NCBI GenBank assembly: GCA_029202845.1
Contig: CP119315.1
Span: forward strand, 193,501-257,500
Direction: 5' to 3'
Origin: Candidatus Sphingomonas colombiensis
GTDB lineage: Bacteria > Pseudomonadota > Alphaproteobacteria > Sphingomonadales > Sphingomonadaceae
DNA length: 64,000 nt
Part shown: positions 55,388 to 64,000 of the stretch, piece by piece
Layout of the letters: each line of letters opens with the position of its first letter
Numbering within the stretch: the first letter of the stretch is position 1
The notes under the pieces: generated by a model
What the model was told of the DNA's origin: nothing
The model's input: the letters and a program-made list of their open reading frames with translations, nothing else
Database searches by the model: none
Translations under genes and position numbers: made by a program

Positions 55388-55999
55388 ATGAAAAAGCTGT
55401 TGCTCTCCCTGACGATCGGATCGGCTGCGCTGGCCTTGATGTCGCCGGCGCTCGCTTCCGCCCAAACCACACCACCGCCGCCCGGCGCCGCCACGCACGG
55501 CCGTATGGCCGATCGCACCGTCACTCGCGAAGAGGCTCTGGCGAAGGCGGACAAGATGTTCGACGCGATCGACACCAATCATGACGGCAAGATCACGCGC
55601 GACGAAATGCAGGCCGCGCGGGCAAAGATGCACGAAAAGATGCGTGAACGCTGGCAGGCCCGCCGCGGCGATCAGGCAAATCCGGCCGCCATGGCGGATG
55701 GTGCAGGCAAACGTGGCGGCTGGGGCGGACATCGCGGCGGCATGGGTATGGGGATGAGCGAGCGCGGCGGCGACCCGAACCGCGTCATCACTCGCGAAGA
55801 GTGGCGCCAGAAGGCAATCGAGCGTTTCGACCGGGTTGACCTGAACCACGACGGAAAGATCGATCCGCAGGAGCGCGCGGCGGCCCGTCAACAGATGCGC
55901 GAGAAGATGCAGGAGCGGGTGCAAATGCGCCGCGATCGCCGCGCCCAGCCGCCGGCGGACGGCACAACGCCGCCGGCTCCTGCCCCGCGCACCAACTGA
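55388..55999 (+). CDS. Exported EF-hand calcium-binding protein
   Basis: 203 residues with a signal peptide (MKKLLLSLTIGSAALALMSP, cut near residue 25). Two canonical EF-hand loops are seen: D62-TNHDGKITRD-E73 and D151-LNHDGKIDPQ-E162. They are joined by a linker rich in Gly, Met and Arg. The remaining sequence is charged, helical and rich in Met and Arg. It probably senses or buffers periplasmic calcium or another metal. A strong terminator separates it from the two-component genes, and it has its own repeat-bearing leader. Confidence 0.92.
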   Translation: MKKLLLSLTIGSAALALMSPALASAQTTPPPPGAATHGRMADRTVTREEALAKADKMFDAIDTNHDGKITRDEMQAARAKMHEKMRERWQARRGDQANPAAMADGAGKRGGWGGHRGGMGMGMSERGGDPNRVITREEWRQKAIERFDRVDLNHDGKIDPQERAAARQQMREKMQERVQMRRDRRAQPPADGTTPPAPAPRTN

Positions 56000-56015
56000 T
56001 CGGCCGCGGCCGATC

Positions 56016-56053
56016 GCGCCGGGTGGTATCCTCCGGCCACCCGGCGCTTTTCT
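56016..56053 (+). terminator. Rho-independent terminator after the EF-hand gene
   Basis: The arms GCGCCGGGTGG and CCACCCGGCGC are perfect over 11 bp with a 10-base loop, and are followed by TTTTCTT. It ends 13 bases before the start of the response-regulator gene, whose binding site (GGAG) follows directly. Confidence 0.85.
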
Positions 56054-56065
56054 TGGAGTGACGAC

Positions 56066-56803
56066 ATGCTAAACGCCGACGCGATGGGGGAAACGCCGCA
56101 CCTTCTGCTTGTGGACGACGAACGCTCGATCCGAGAGCCGCTCGCCGCCTATCTGGCGAAACAGGGCTTCCGCGTCACCCAAGCGGCGGACGCGGAACAG
56201 GCGCGCGCGCGGCTCGCGGCTTATGCGATCGATCTTATCGTGCTCGATATCATGATGTCGGGCGAAGACGGGCTCTCCTTATGTCGCCATATTCGCGAGA
56301 CGAGTGATCTGCCCGTCATCCTACTTACCGCACGCGCCGAGGAGACCGACAGAATCGTCGGGCTGGAGATGGGCGCGGACGATTATGTCGTAAAGCCTTT
56401 TTCCCCGCGTGAGCTTTCGGCGCGGATAAAGGTAGTACTGCGCCGGATGCAGGCCGGGGGCACGCGGCAAAGCGCGCCCGAAAGCGGCGCTTATGCCTTC
56501 GCCGGGCGCGTGCTCAAGACAGGCGAGCGGACGCTGGTCGATCGCGACGGCGTATCGGTGCCGCTGTCGACCGGCGAATTCAACCTGCTGCTCGCGCTCG
56601 TCAGCCGTCCGCGTCAGGTGCTGACGCGCGACCAGTTGCTCGATCTGACGCAGGGGCGCGAGGCCGCCGCCTTCGATCGCGCGATCGATAACCAGATCAG
56701 CCGCCTGCGCCGCAAGATCGAGGTCGACCCCAAGACGCCGGAGATCATCAAGACGGTATGGGGCGGCGGCTATACCTTCGCGGCGGAAGTCACCCGCTTG
56801 TGA
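56066..56803 (+). CDS. OmpR/PhoB-family response regulator
   Basis: 245 residues. The receiver domain has acidic residues D17-D18, the phosphorylation site D61 (IVLDIMMSGEDG), T88 and K110 (VVKPFSPRE). The C-terminal winged-helix domain ends with YTFAAEV. It controls transcription after phosphorylation by the kinase that follows. The last codon overlaps the kinase start as GTGA. Direct repeats upstream of the EF-hand gene are candidate targets. Confidence 0.96.
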   Translation: MLNADAMGETPHLLLVDDERSIREPLAAYLAKQGFRVTQAADAEQARARLAAYAIDLIVLDIMMSGEDGLSLCRHIRETSDLPVILLTARAEETDRIVGLEMGADDYVVKPFSPRELSARIKVVLRRMQAGGTRQSAPESGAYAFAGRVLKTGERTLVDRDGVSVPLSTGEFNLLLALVSRPRQVLTRDQLLDLTQGREAAAFDRAIDNQISRLRRKIEVDPKTPEIIKTVWGGGYTFAAEVTRL

Positions 56804-58146
56804 CAATCCGGCCGGGCATGCCACGCAGTCTCGCTGGGCAGATGGCGTTGCTGGTGGCGATCGCGCTGTTCGCGGCGCAGGCGGTGAACTTCGCACTGAT
56901 CGTCCGCGATCGTTCGACCAACCGCATCCAGCAGGCGGCGGCTGTCCCCGCGCTACGCATCGCTGACGCTATCGAACGCGAGGCGGAGGGGCGGCCCAGC
57001 CCATTCGATCGCGGCCGCATACGACGCCTCGCCGTGAATCCGATCCCGGCCGATCTGCCGCGCCGCGAGGATGTCGCACAGGCGGTCAGCGCCAATCTCG
57101 CGCGGATGAATGTCGCCGTCGGGCGGGTCGATGCCGCGATGCTGCATGGTGCGCCCGAAGCGCGACGCGACACCGCCCGCGCGCAATTGCGTGACCGCGC
57201 TCATGGCCCGCGCCGGATGATGCTGATTGCGGTGGAACAACCGGGGCACGGCTGGCTTGTAATGCGCGCGCAATGGCCCGCACCGGGCCCGGCGATATTG
57301 GGATGGCTGATCGCCCAGACGCTGATTCTCTATGTCATCGTGCTGGTGCCTGTGCTGTGGCTGGCCCGGCGCATATCGCGCCCGTTGCGGGCGCTGGCGC
57401 TCGATGCGCAGCGCTTCTCGCTGAACGGCGATGCGGCGGCGGTGCCTGAACAAGGCCCAGCGGACGTGCGCAGCGTGATCGCAGCTTATAATTCGCTGGG
57501 CATCCGCGTCAGGGCGATGCTCGAAGAGAAAGACCGGATGCTCGGCGCGATCGGGCATGATCTGCGTACACCGCTCGCCGCGCTGCGCGTGCGGATCGAA
57601 TCGGTTGAGGACGAGGCCGATCGCGCGCGGATGGCAGATACGATCGCGGAGATGAATCGTACGCTCGACGACATCCTGAGCCTCGCCCGGCTTGGTCGTC
57701 CAAGCGAACCTCTCACCGAGGTCGATCTCGCCGCGCTGGTGGACGCGGTGGTGGAGGATTTCCGCGACCTCGGCCATGCGGTGACGTTCGACGAGGCGGC
57801 GCGGCTGCCGGTGCGTCTGCGTCCGTCGCTGATCCGCCGTGCCGTGCGCAACCTGATCGAGAATGCGGTTAAGTATGCGGGGGCGGCGGAGGTGTCGGTG
57901 GTTCGCGGCATCGATGCGGTATCCATCATGGTCGCAGATCGCGGGCCCGGCATTCCGCCCGAGCGTATCGCCGATGTGTTCGAGCCGTTCACCCGGCTGG
58001 AAAGCTCGCGCAATCGCGACACGGGCGGAATCGGGCTCGGCCTGGCGCTCGCACGGGCAATCGTGCGCGAGGCGCGCGGTGAAATAGTGCTCGCAAATCG
58101 CGACGGTGGTGGACTGGAAGCGACGCTTACGCTTCCCATCCGCTGA
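56800..58146 (+). CDS. Sensor histidine kinase
   Basis: 448 residues from the GTG at 56800, overlapping the regulator stop. Two membrane helices at about 15-34 and 165-190 flank a periplasmic sensor of about 130 residues. HAMP follows (ARRISRPLRALALDAQRFS), then the H-box with H253 (AIGHDLRTPLAALRVR), the N-box LIENAVKYA and the G-boxes ADRGPGIPPE and GGIGLGLALARAIV. It is intact. The ligand is unknown; the EF-hand neighbour hints at calcium or metals. Confidence 0.95.
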   Translation: MTIRPGMPRSLAGQMALLVAIALFAAQAVNFALIVRDRSTNRIQQAAAVPALRIADAIEREAEGRPSPFDRGRIRRLAVNPIPADLPRREDVAQAVSANLARMNVAVGRVDAAMLHGAPEARRDTARAQLRDRAHGPRRMMLIAVEQPGHGWLVMRAQWPAPGPAILGWLIAQTLILYVIVLVPVLWLARRISRPLRALALDAQRFSLNGDAAAVPEQGPADVRSVIAAYNSLGIRVRAMLEEKDRMLGAIGHDLRTPLAALRVRIESVEDEADRARMADTIAEMNRTLDDILSLARLGRPSEPLTEVDLAALVDAVVEDFRDLGHAVTFDEAARLPVRLRPSLIRRAVRNLIENAVKYAGAAEVSVVRGIDAVSIMVADRGPGIPPERIADVFEPFTRLESSRNRDTGGIGLGLALARAIVREARGEIVLANRDGGGLEATLTLPIR

Positions 58147-58221
58147 GCTCAGCAAAGCTGGCGGCGAACCCCGCGCATATTTTTTTGCGAATTCGCAGGG
58201 TTTTTCTGGTTAGGAGCGGAT

Positions 58222-59223
58222 ATGCATATCTCGCCCCGTTCCCTTGCAGCTTTGGTTTTCACGATCCTCGTCACCGGCTGTGGCGGATCGGACGGCGGCG
58301 GATCGACGGGAAGTGGCACCGTCACCCAGGTGACCGCGCCGGCACCGACACCAAGTGCAACGCCGACATCGTCCAATGGCTGGGCCGCTCTCGTCGCCGC
58401 GCTTTATGATGTGCAACCCGATGCCACCGCCTGCACCTCCGGCACGCTCAAGGCATCGGTGAAGCAAGATTTTCTAAACAAGCTCAATGGCATCCGTGCG
58501 CTGCACAATCTTCCGGCCGTGACCTATTCAAGTGATGAAGACAGTCAGGAAGAGGATGCATCGCTGATGATGGCGGTGGCGAAACAACTTAGCCACACGC
58601 CCGATGCGAGCTGGCGATGCTATAGCACGAGCGGGGCAACCGCCGCGGGATCGAGCAACCTCGTCGGTGGCTGGGGTACGGGCCTGCCATTCCACACCGA
58701 GGATGATTATCTCGGGCTGTGGCTGACTGAAGGCGGTTCCGCCGACATCGGCCACCGTCGATGGATCCTGAGCCCGTTCCTCGGCAAGACATCCTATGGC
58801 CGGGTCGCGGTCGTTTTGTCGGACGGGTCACGCGCCAGCGCAGCATCAATGCGCGTGTTCAAGTTCAACAACGATCCGCCGGTGCCGAGCGGCGTGCCGC
58901 CGTTCGTCGCTTATCCTTATGGCGATTATCCGCAGCGCTATTTCGGGCTGACGAATTATCTGTCGTTCAGCGCGATCGCCAATACGACCAGTTCCTGGGC
59001 GAATCAGAGCGTCAGCTTCGCAAGCGCAGCAATCACCGTCACCGGCCCTTCCGGCCCGATGACCGTTACCGACATCAGCGTCGACAATCAGGGTTATGGT
59101 GTGCCCAACAGCCTGCAGTGGCGCGTCACCGGGCTCCAGGCGGGCGTTTCCTATACGGTGCGGATCACCGGGGTGAGCGGGACCCCGCAATCGAGTTATA
59201 GCTACAGCTTCCGCGTCATCTGA
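58222..59223 (+). CDS. CAP-domain (SCP-like) lipoprotein
   Basis: 333 residues. The lipobox LVTGC places the lipidated cysteine at residue 20, followed by a Gly/Ser and Pro/Thr linker to about 50. A CAP fold occupies about 80-205: the motif LNGIRALHNLPAVTYSSD, a histidine in AKQLSHTPDA and the segment GSADIGHRRWILSP. The last 120 residues look like a beta-sandwich of fibronectin or Ig type. The role is unknown; it may be surface-exposed. It begins 75 bases after the kinase gene. Confidence 0.85.
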   Translation: MHISPRSLAALVFTILVTGCGGSDGGGSTGSGTVTQVTAPAPTPSATPTSSNGWAALVAALYDVQPDATACTSGTLKASVKQDFLNKLNGIRALHNLPAVTYSSDEDSQEEDASLMMAVAKQLSHTPDASWRCYSTSGATAAGSSNLVGGWGTGLPFHTEDDYLGLWLTEGGSADIGHRRWILSPFLGKTSYGRVAVVLSDGSRASAASMRVFKFNNDPPVPSGVPPFVAYPYGDYPQRYFGLTNYLSFSAIANTTSSWANQSVSFASAAITVTGPSGPMTVTDISVDNQGYGVPNSLQWRVTGLQAGVSYTVRITGVSGTPQSSYSYSFRVI

Positions 59224-59385
59224 CCTGCGCGGTTGCAAGGAAGCGCGGTTTCGGCTAACGGCGCCAGCTTCCTCGCGATAGCGTTGGAATGCTTGCGGGA
59301 GGGCGCACGCCCGATCGAACCGCTAAACTTGAAACCAGGTCGCCGCGTGGCTTCGCCCACGAGCCGGCCGGATTGAGAGAGTGAC

Positions 59386-59817
59386 ATGGCAAAGAAGATT
59401 ACCGGTTATATCAAATTGCAGGTGCCTGCCGGCGCCGCAAACCCCTCGCCCCCGATCGGCCCTGCGCTCGGTCAGCGCGGTGTGAACATCATGGAATTCT
59501 GCAAGGCGTTCAACGCCCAGACGCAGGACATGGAAAAGGGCGCCCCGCTCCCGACGATCATCACCGTCTATGCGGATCGTTCGTTCTCGTTTGAGACGAA
59601 GACCCCGCCGGCAACCTTCCTCATCAAGAAGGCGATGAACCTGAAGTCGGGCTCCAAGGAGCCGGGCAAGGTTAGCGCGGGCAAGATCAAGCGTTCGCAG
59701 CTTTCGGAAATCGCTCAGACCAAGATGAAGGATCTGAACGCGACCGATATCGAATCCGCGACCCGGATCATCGAAGGCAGCGCGCGGGCCATGGGCCTCG
59801 AAGTGGTGGAGGGCTGA
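59386..59817 (+). CDS. rplK: 50S ribosomal protein L11
   Basis: 143 residues, the usual length. It begins MAKKITGYIKLQVPAGAANP, and contains the thiostrepton-binding loop PPIGPALGQRGVNIMEFCK and the RNA-binding C-terminal domain. L11 binds 23S rRNA in the GTPase-associated centre. It is followed two bases later by rplA. nusG and secE, often just upstream, are absent; a CAP-domain lipoprotein gene precedes it instead. Confidence 0.98.
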   Translation: MAKKITGYIKLQVPAGAANPSPPIGPALGQRGVNIMEFCKAFNAQTQDMEKGAPLPTIITVYADRSFSFETKTPPATFLIKKAMNLKSGSKEPGKVSAGKIKRSQLSEIAQTKMKDLNATDIESATRIIEGSARAMGLEVVEG

Positions 59818-59819
59818 AC

Positions 59820-60512
59820 ATGGCGAAGCTGACCAAGAAGCAGAAGGCAAACCAGGTCGACAGCGAGAAGCTGCACGGCGTCGATGAGGCGATCGCGCTG
59901 GCCAAGGCCAATGCAACGTCCAAGTTCGACGAGACGATCGAGATCGCGCTGAACCTCGGCGTCGATCCGCGTCACGCTGACCAGATGGTCCGTGGCGTCG
60001 TCACGCTCCCGGCCGGCACCGGCAAGACGGTGCGCGTCGGCGTGTTCGCCAAGGGCGCGAAGGCTGACGAAGCACGCGCCGCTGGTGCGGACGTTGTCGG
60101 TGCGGAAGACCTGATGGAAACCATCCAGGGCGGCACGATCGATTTCGATCGCTGCATCGCAACCCCGGACATGATGGGCGTCGTCGGCCGTCTCGGCAAG
60201 GTGCTGGGTCCGAAGGGCCTGATGCCGAACCCGAAGCTCGGCACCGTGACGATGAACGTCGCCGAAGCCGTTAAGGCGGCCAAGGGTGGCCAGGTTGAAT
60301 ACCGCGTCGAAAAGGCCGGCATCATCCACTCCGGCATCGGCAAGGCGAGCTTCGCCGCAGAAGATCTGCGTCGCAACTTCGACGCGCTGGTCGATGCGGT
60401 AGTTAAGGCGAAGCCGTCGGGCGCCAAAGGCAAGTATGTCCGAAAGATCGCCGTCAGCTCGACGATGGGCCCGGGGATCAAGGTCGACGTGGCGGAAGTC
60501 GCCGGCGCCTAA
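59820..60512 (+). CDS. rplA: 50S ribosomal protein L1
   Basis: 230 residues. Family motifs include ALNLGVDPRHADQMVRG, DFDRCIATPDMMG and GPKGLMPNPKLGTVT. L1 forms the mobile stalk near the E-site and in many bacteria represses the rplK-rplA mRNA. It is tightly coupled to rplK. A strong terminator follows, and rplJ-rplL do not continue the operon here. Confidence 0.98.
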   Translation: MAKLTKKQKANQVDSEKLHGVDEAIALAKANATSKFDETIEIALNLGVDPRHADQMVRGVVTLPAGTGKTVRVGVFAKGAKADEARAAGADVVGAEDLMETIQGGTIDFDRCIATPDMMGVVGRLGKVLGPKGLMPNPKLGTVTMNVAEAVKAAKGGQVEYRVEKAGIIHSGIGKASFAAEDLRRNFDALVDAVVKAKPSGAKGKYVRKIAVSSTMGPGIKVDVAEVAGA

Positions 60513-60540
60513 GCCAGCGAACACCCCCATGCGGAAATGG

Positions 60541-60573
60541 AAGGGCCGGGAGCGATCCCGGCCCTTTCCTTTT
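60541..60573 (+). terminator. Rho-independent terminator after rplA
   Basis: The arms AAGGGCCGGG and CCCGGCCCTT form a 10-bp perfect stem around a 6-base loop, followed by TCCTTTT. It lies about 30 bases past the rplA stop. Confidence 0.9.
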
Positions 60574-60688
60574 ATGCGCAGGTGAATGCCGCTTGCATCG
60601 CCGCGCGTGTCGCGACACCAATAACGCCCGTCGCCCCGAAACGTCCGGTCGCTTCCAATTAGTTTGATATCCCACTAAAGGAGCGCGC

Positions 60689-62770
60689 ATGATCCGTCCG
60701 CTCGCCATCGCCCTGCTCTGCTCCACCGCTTCGCTAGCCGACGCACAGGCCACCGGCGCGACGCCCGAAGACACTCCTCAGCCGGACGTCATCGTCACCG
60801 GGCGCGGACTGGACGATCGCTTGGGCGACCGCGCATTCGACGTGGTAACGATCGACCGGAACCGGATCACGGACAATGCCAGCACCCGGCTGGAGAGCAT
60901 CCTGGGCGATGTCGCCGGGTTGCAGCAATTCCGCCGTTCGGACTCGCGCTCCGCCAATCCCACCAGCCAGGGCATTTCGCTGCGCGGGATCGGCGGCAAC
61001 GCTTCCAGCCGCGCGCTACTGATCCTGGACGGCGTGCCGCAGGCCGATCCGTTCGGCGGTTGGGTACCCTTCCCCGCTTATGCCACCGCCCGACTGGGGC
61101 GCATCCGCGTCACGCGCGGCGGAGGCAGCGGCTATTTCGGGCCGGGCGCACTCGCCGGCACGGTCGAGATGGATTCGGCAACCCCGGATCAACTCTCCCC
61201 GCTCGCGCTCGGCGTGGCTTACGGCAGCCGCAATTCGCTGGAGGCGGACGGCAGCGCGGCGCTGGTGCGTGACGGCGGCTTCGCCACCATCTCCGGTAGC
61301 TATGCGCGCGGCGACGGCTTCACGCCGACCGTCCCCGAATCGCGCGGGCCGGTCGATCGCCCCGCGCCTTATGAGCAAGCGAGCGGCGCGTTTCGCGGCG
61401 TGATCGGCATCGCGCCGAACACCGAGGTTCAGGCTAGCGTCAGCGCTTTTACCGACACGCGCGATCGCGGCACCGCCTTCACCGGCAACACGAGCCAGGG
61501 CGCGGACGCGAGCCTGCGGCTGATCGGGCGCGGCGCGTGGAACTGGTCCGCCCTCGCCTATCTCCAGACGCGCGCTTTCTCCTCGAACTTCGCGAGCATC
61601 AACGCGGCGCGCACCACCGCGACCGAAACGCTCAACCAATATAACACCCCCGCGACCGGCATCGGCGCGCGGCTGGAAGTCGCCCCGCCACTTGGCGAGG
61701 GCATGTCATTGCGGCTCGGCGCGGACGTGCGTGCGGTGTCGGGACGGACGCAGGAACTGTTCAGCTATGTCGCCGCCGCGCCGACCCGTCAGCGTTATGC
61801 CGGCGGCGAGACGCGCAACGCCGGGTTGTTCGCGGACGGCAGCGCCGAACTCGGTCGCGTGATGCTCGATCTCGGCGGCCGCGTCGATTGGTGGCGGATC
61901 GCCAACGGCTATCTCAACGAACATGTGCTGGCGACCGGCGCGTCAGTGAACAACCTGCGCTTCCCCAACCGCGACGGCACCGAGGCGACCGGCCGCGCCG
62001 GGATCGCGTGGCGACCGATCGACGCGATCACGGTGCGCGCGGCGGCCTATCGCGGCTGGCGGCTGCCGACGCTCAACGAGCTTTATCGCCCGTTCCGGGT
62101 CGGCGCGGATGCCACCGCCGCCAATGCCGCGCTCAACCCGGAGAAGCTCACCGGCTATGAGGGCGGGCTGACGATCACGCCGACAGGCACGACCTCGATC
62201 GCGGTCACCGTGTTCCACAACCGGCTCGACGACGCGATCGCCAACGTCACCGCCGGAATCGGACCCGGTAATTTCCCCGGCGTCGGCTTCGTCGCGGCGG
62301 GCGGTGTTTATCGCGTCCGCCAGAATCTCGACGCGATCACCTCCACCGGCGTCGAACTGGACGCCAATTGGCGCGTCGGGCCATTTAACGCGCGTGCCTC
62401 GTGGCAGCACGTCGACCCGCGGGTTGTCGCATCCGGCGCGTCCGCGGGGCTGAACGGGCTGCGCCCGGCGCAAACGCCGCTCGATCAGGTTTCGGGCACG
62501 CTCGGCTGGCGCGCTGGCGATGCCTCACTCTCCGCGACATTGCGCTATGTCGCGCGGCAGTTCGACGACGACCAGAATACGCGCAGCCTGCGCCCGGCCA
62601 CGACGATGGATGCGGTGGCCACGCTGCCGCTCAACCGCTCATGGCTGATCGAGGCGCGCGCCGAAAACGCGTTCGACGCGCGGGTCGACGCCGGGATCAG
62701 CGGCAACAACATCGTCGAACGGGCGACGCCACGCACGCTTTGGCTGGGCGTACGTTACCGAATGCGCTGA
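60689..62770 (+). CDS. TonB-dependent outer-membrane receptor
   Basis: 693 residues from the ATG at 60689, seven bases after AAAGGAG. A signal peptide ends near residue 20. The plug domain follows with PDVIVTGRGL, SILGDVAGLQQFRRSD and SQGISLRGIGGNASSRAL. The rest is a 22-strand type barrel, and the last residues, LWLGVRYRMR, include the usual terminal barrel strand. It transports a siderophore, cofactor or other bulky nutrient powered by TonB. It ends 68 bases before the lactate-monooxygenase-like gene, so the two may be cotranscribed. Confidence 0.93.
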   Translation: MIRPLAIALLCSTASLADAQATGATPEDTPQPDVIVTGRGLDDRLGDRAFDVVTIDRNRITDNASTRLESILGDVAGLQQFRRSDSRSANPTSQGISLRGIGGNASSRALLILDGVPQADPFGGWVPFPAYATARLGRIRVTRGGGSGYFGPGALAGTVEMDSATPDQLSPLALGVAYGSRNSLEADGSAALVRDGGFATISGSYARGDGFTPTVPESRGPVDRPAPYEQASGAFRGVIGIAPNTEVQASVSAFTDTRDRGTAFTGNTSQGADASLRLIGRGAWNWSALAYLQTRAFSSNFASINAARTTATETLNQYNTPATGIGARLEVAPPLGEGMSLRLGADVRAVSGRTQELFSYVAAAPTRQRYAGGETRNAGLFADGSAELGRVMLDLGGRVDWWRIANGYLNEHVLATGASVNNLRFPNRDGTEATGRAGIAWRPIDAITVRAAAYRGWRLPTLNELYRPFRVGADATAANAALNPEKLTGYEGGLTITPTGTTSIAVTVFHNRLDDAIANVTAGIGPGNFPGVGFVAAGGVYRVRQNLDAITSTGVELDANWRVGPFNARASWQHVDPRVVASGASAGLNGLRPAQTPLDQVSGTLGWRAGDASLSATLRYVARQFDDDQNTRSLRPATTMDAVATLPLNRSWLIEARAENAFDARVDAGISGNNIVERATPRTLWLGVRYRMR

Positions 62771-62838
62771 CATCCTTGACGCCGCCATGTGCGCGGGCCG
62801 ACAACGCCGCGCATAACCATAACAAGGCGGAGGCGGGG

Positions 62839-64000
62839 ATGCCGCATTACGGCGACTTTCAGAACCTGATCTATGGCGCGGGCCTGACCGGCGTGCAGCC
62901 CACGCTGCCAGTCGATTTCGCCACGCTAAAGGCTCGCGCGGAAGCCGCGATGCCACCGTCGGTGCTCAATTACGTGCAGGGCGGGTGTGGCGACGAATTC
63001 ACCCAGGATGAGAACGCGCGCGCCTTCCGCCACTGGGGCATGGTGCCCCGCATGATGGTGGATTGCACCAATCGCGACCTGTCGATCGAATTGTTCGGAC
63101 ACAAGCTTCCCTCACCGGTGTTCATGGCGCCGATCGGCGTTACCGGCATCGTGACGCAGGATCAGCACGGCGATCTGGCCGCCGCGCGCGCTTCAGCCGC
63201 GACCGGCGTGCCGCTCTGCGCCTCCACCCTGTCGAACGATCCGCTGGAGGATGTGCACACCGCGTGCGGCGAAACCCCCGCCTTCTTCCAGCTCTACACC
63301 CCGCGCGACAAGGACGTGGCGGCGAGCCTAGTCAGCCGGGCCGAGGCCGCCGGATATAAAGCGATCGTCGTCACGCTCGATACATGGGTGACCGGGTGGC
63401 GGCCGCGCGATCTCAACGTATCGAACTTCCCGCAATTGCGCGGGCACGTGCTGACCAATTATTTCGTCGATCCGGCGTTTCGCAAATTGCTCGCCAAGCC
63501 ACCTGAGGAAGATTTGCGCACCGCCATCGGCACATGGGGCGCCACTTTTGGCAAGGTGCTGACGTGGGACGATCTGCCGTGGCTGAAATCGCTCACCCGC
63601 CTGCCGATCGTGCTCAAGGGCATCTGCCACCCCGATGACGCGCGGCGCGCGATCGACGGCGGCGCCGACGGCATCTACGTCTCCAACCACGGCGGGCGGC
63701 AGGCGAATGGCGGGATCGCCGCGATCGACATGCTGCCGGGGGTCGCCGGAGGCGGTCGAACGGCCGCGTGCCCGTGTTGTTCGATTCCGGCATCCGTTCG
63801 GGCAGCGACGTGGTGAAGGCAATCGCGCTGGGCGCGGACGCGGTGGGCGTCGGGCGGCCCTATTCCTATGGCCTTGCGCTCGGCGGCGCGGATGGCGCGG
63901 CGCATGTTCTGAAGTCGATCCTCGCCGAAGCGGACCTGTTGATGGCGGTCAACGGCTATCCGACCATCGCGGCCGTGCGAGCGGAAGGCGCGCACCGGAC
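62839..64000 (+). pseudogene. Lactate 2-monooxygenase-like FMN enzyme, two apparent frameshifts, right edge cut
   Basis: From the ATG at 62839 the protein begins MPHYGDFQNLIYGAGLTGVQ, close to mycobacterial lactate 2-monooxygenase. FMN and active-site segments include VMAPIGVTGIV-like FMAPIGVTG, YTPRDKD, TLDTWVTGWRPRDL and SNHGGRQANGG, where the histidine and arginine are catalytic. The frame breaks near 63748 and again near 63760. Dropping one G and one A restores VAEAVDGRVPVLFDSGIRSG, and then VVKAIALGADAVGVGRPYSY. The family oxidises lactate to acetate, or related 2-hydroxy acids. Confidence 0.8.

Overview
The window looks like a chromosomal segment of a sphingomonad (Sphingomonadales, Alphaproteobacteria). 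The basis is high GC with many CGATCG-type words, a GspC-N type II secretion operon, a PEPxxWA-CTERM protein, a TonB-dependent receptor, a ChaA-like exchanger and a large acyl-CoA catabolism block. No contig-wide marker such as 16S rRNA is present, so the genus is an inference. I see no prophage, insertion sequence, CRISPR array or plasmid origin.

Layout. (1) 1-10481, minus strand: a type II secretion operon gspC-D-E-F-G-H-I-J-K-L-M-N, mostly joined by 4-base ATGA or GTGA overlaps and cut by the left edge in gspN. gspC has an apparent one-base insertion near 10403. gspI and gspH carry 33-bp tandem repeats that lengthen their prepilin leaders. (2) 10482-11955: a gene-poor stretch, a PEP-CTERM exported protein and tRNA-Val(CAC). 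(3) 12029-24520: the protein quality-control block hupB, lon, clpX, clpP, tig. This is the widespread tig-clpP-clpX-lon-hupB order, here split by an M1 aminopeptidase, a GNAT enzyme, a ChaA-like exchanger, a GT2 glycosyltransferase and a DUF4328 protein. tRNA-Leu(TAG) and tRNA-Asp(GTC) follow. (4) 24544-26609: an AI-2E/PerM-type membrane protein and a Crp/Fnr regulator. (5) 26719-55260: a catabolic region with two CoA ligases, a bifunctional hydratase/3-hydroxyacyl-CoA dehydrogenase, five acyl-CoA dehydrogenases (two large/small pairs and one single), three SDRs, a zinc alcohol dehydrogenase, an APH-like phosphotransferase, two thioesterases, an amidase, a serine hydrolase, a DUF885 protein, an MFS transporter and a GST. 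Its regulators are a tandem TetR-TetR protein and an AraC-type protein. (6) 55388-59223: an EF-hand exported protein, an OmpR-type response regulator with its histidine kinase, and a CAP-domain lipoprotein. (7) 59386-60512: rplK-rplA with a clear terminator. (8) 60689-64000: a TonB-dependent receptor and a lactate 2-monooxygenase-like gene broken by two apparent one-base insertions; the right edge cuts it.

How the parts fit. The catabolic region holds activation (CoA ligases), dehydrogenation, hydration and 3-OH oxidation steps plus thioesterases, but no thiolase. It therefore probably works with genes elsewhere on a carboxylated, perhaps bulky or cyclic, substrate. The paired dehydrogenases recall the heterotetrameric enzymes of actinobacterial steroid catabolism; the substrate here is unknown. 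The three one-base anomalies (gspC, and two in the last gene) each fall in an otherwise well-conserved frame and may be sequence errors rather than mutations.
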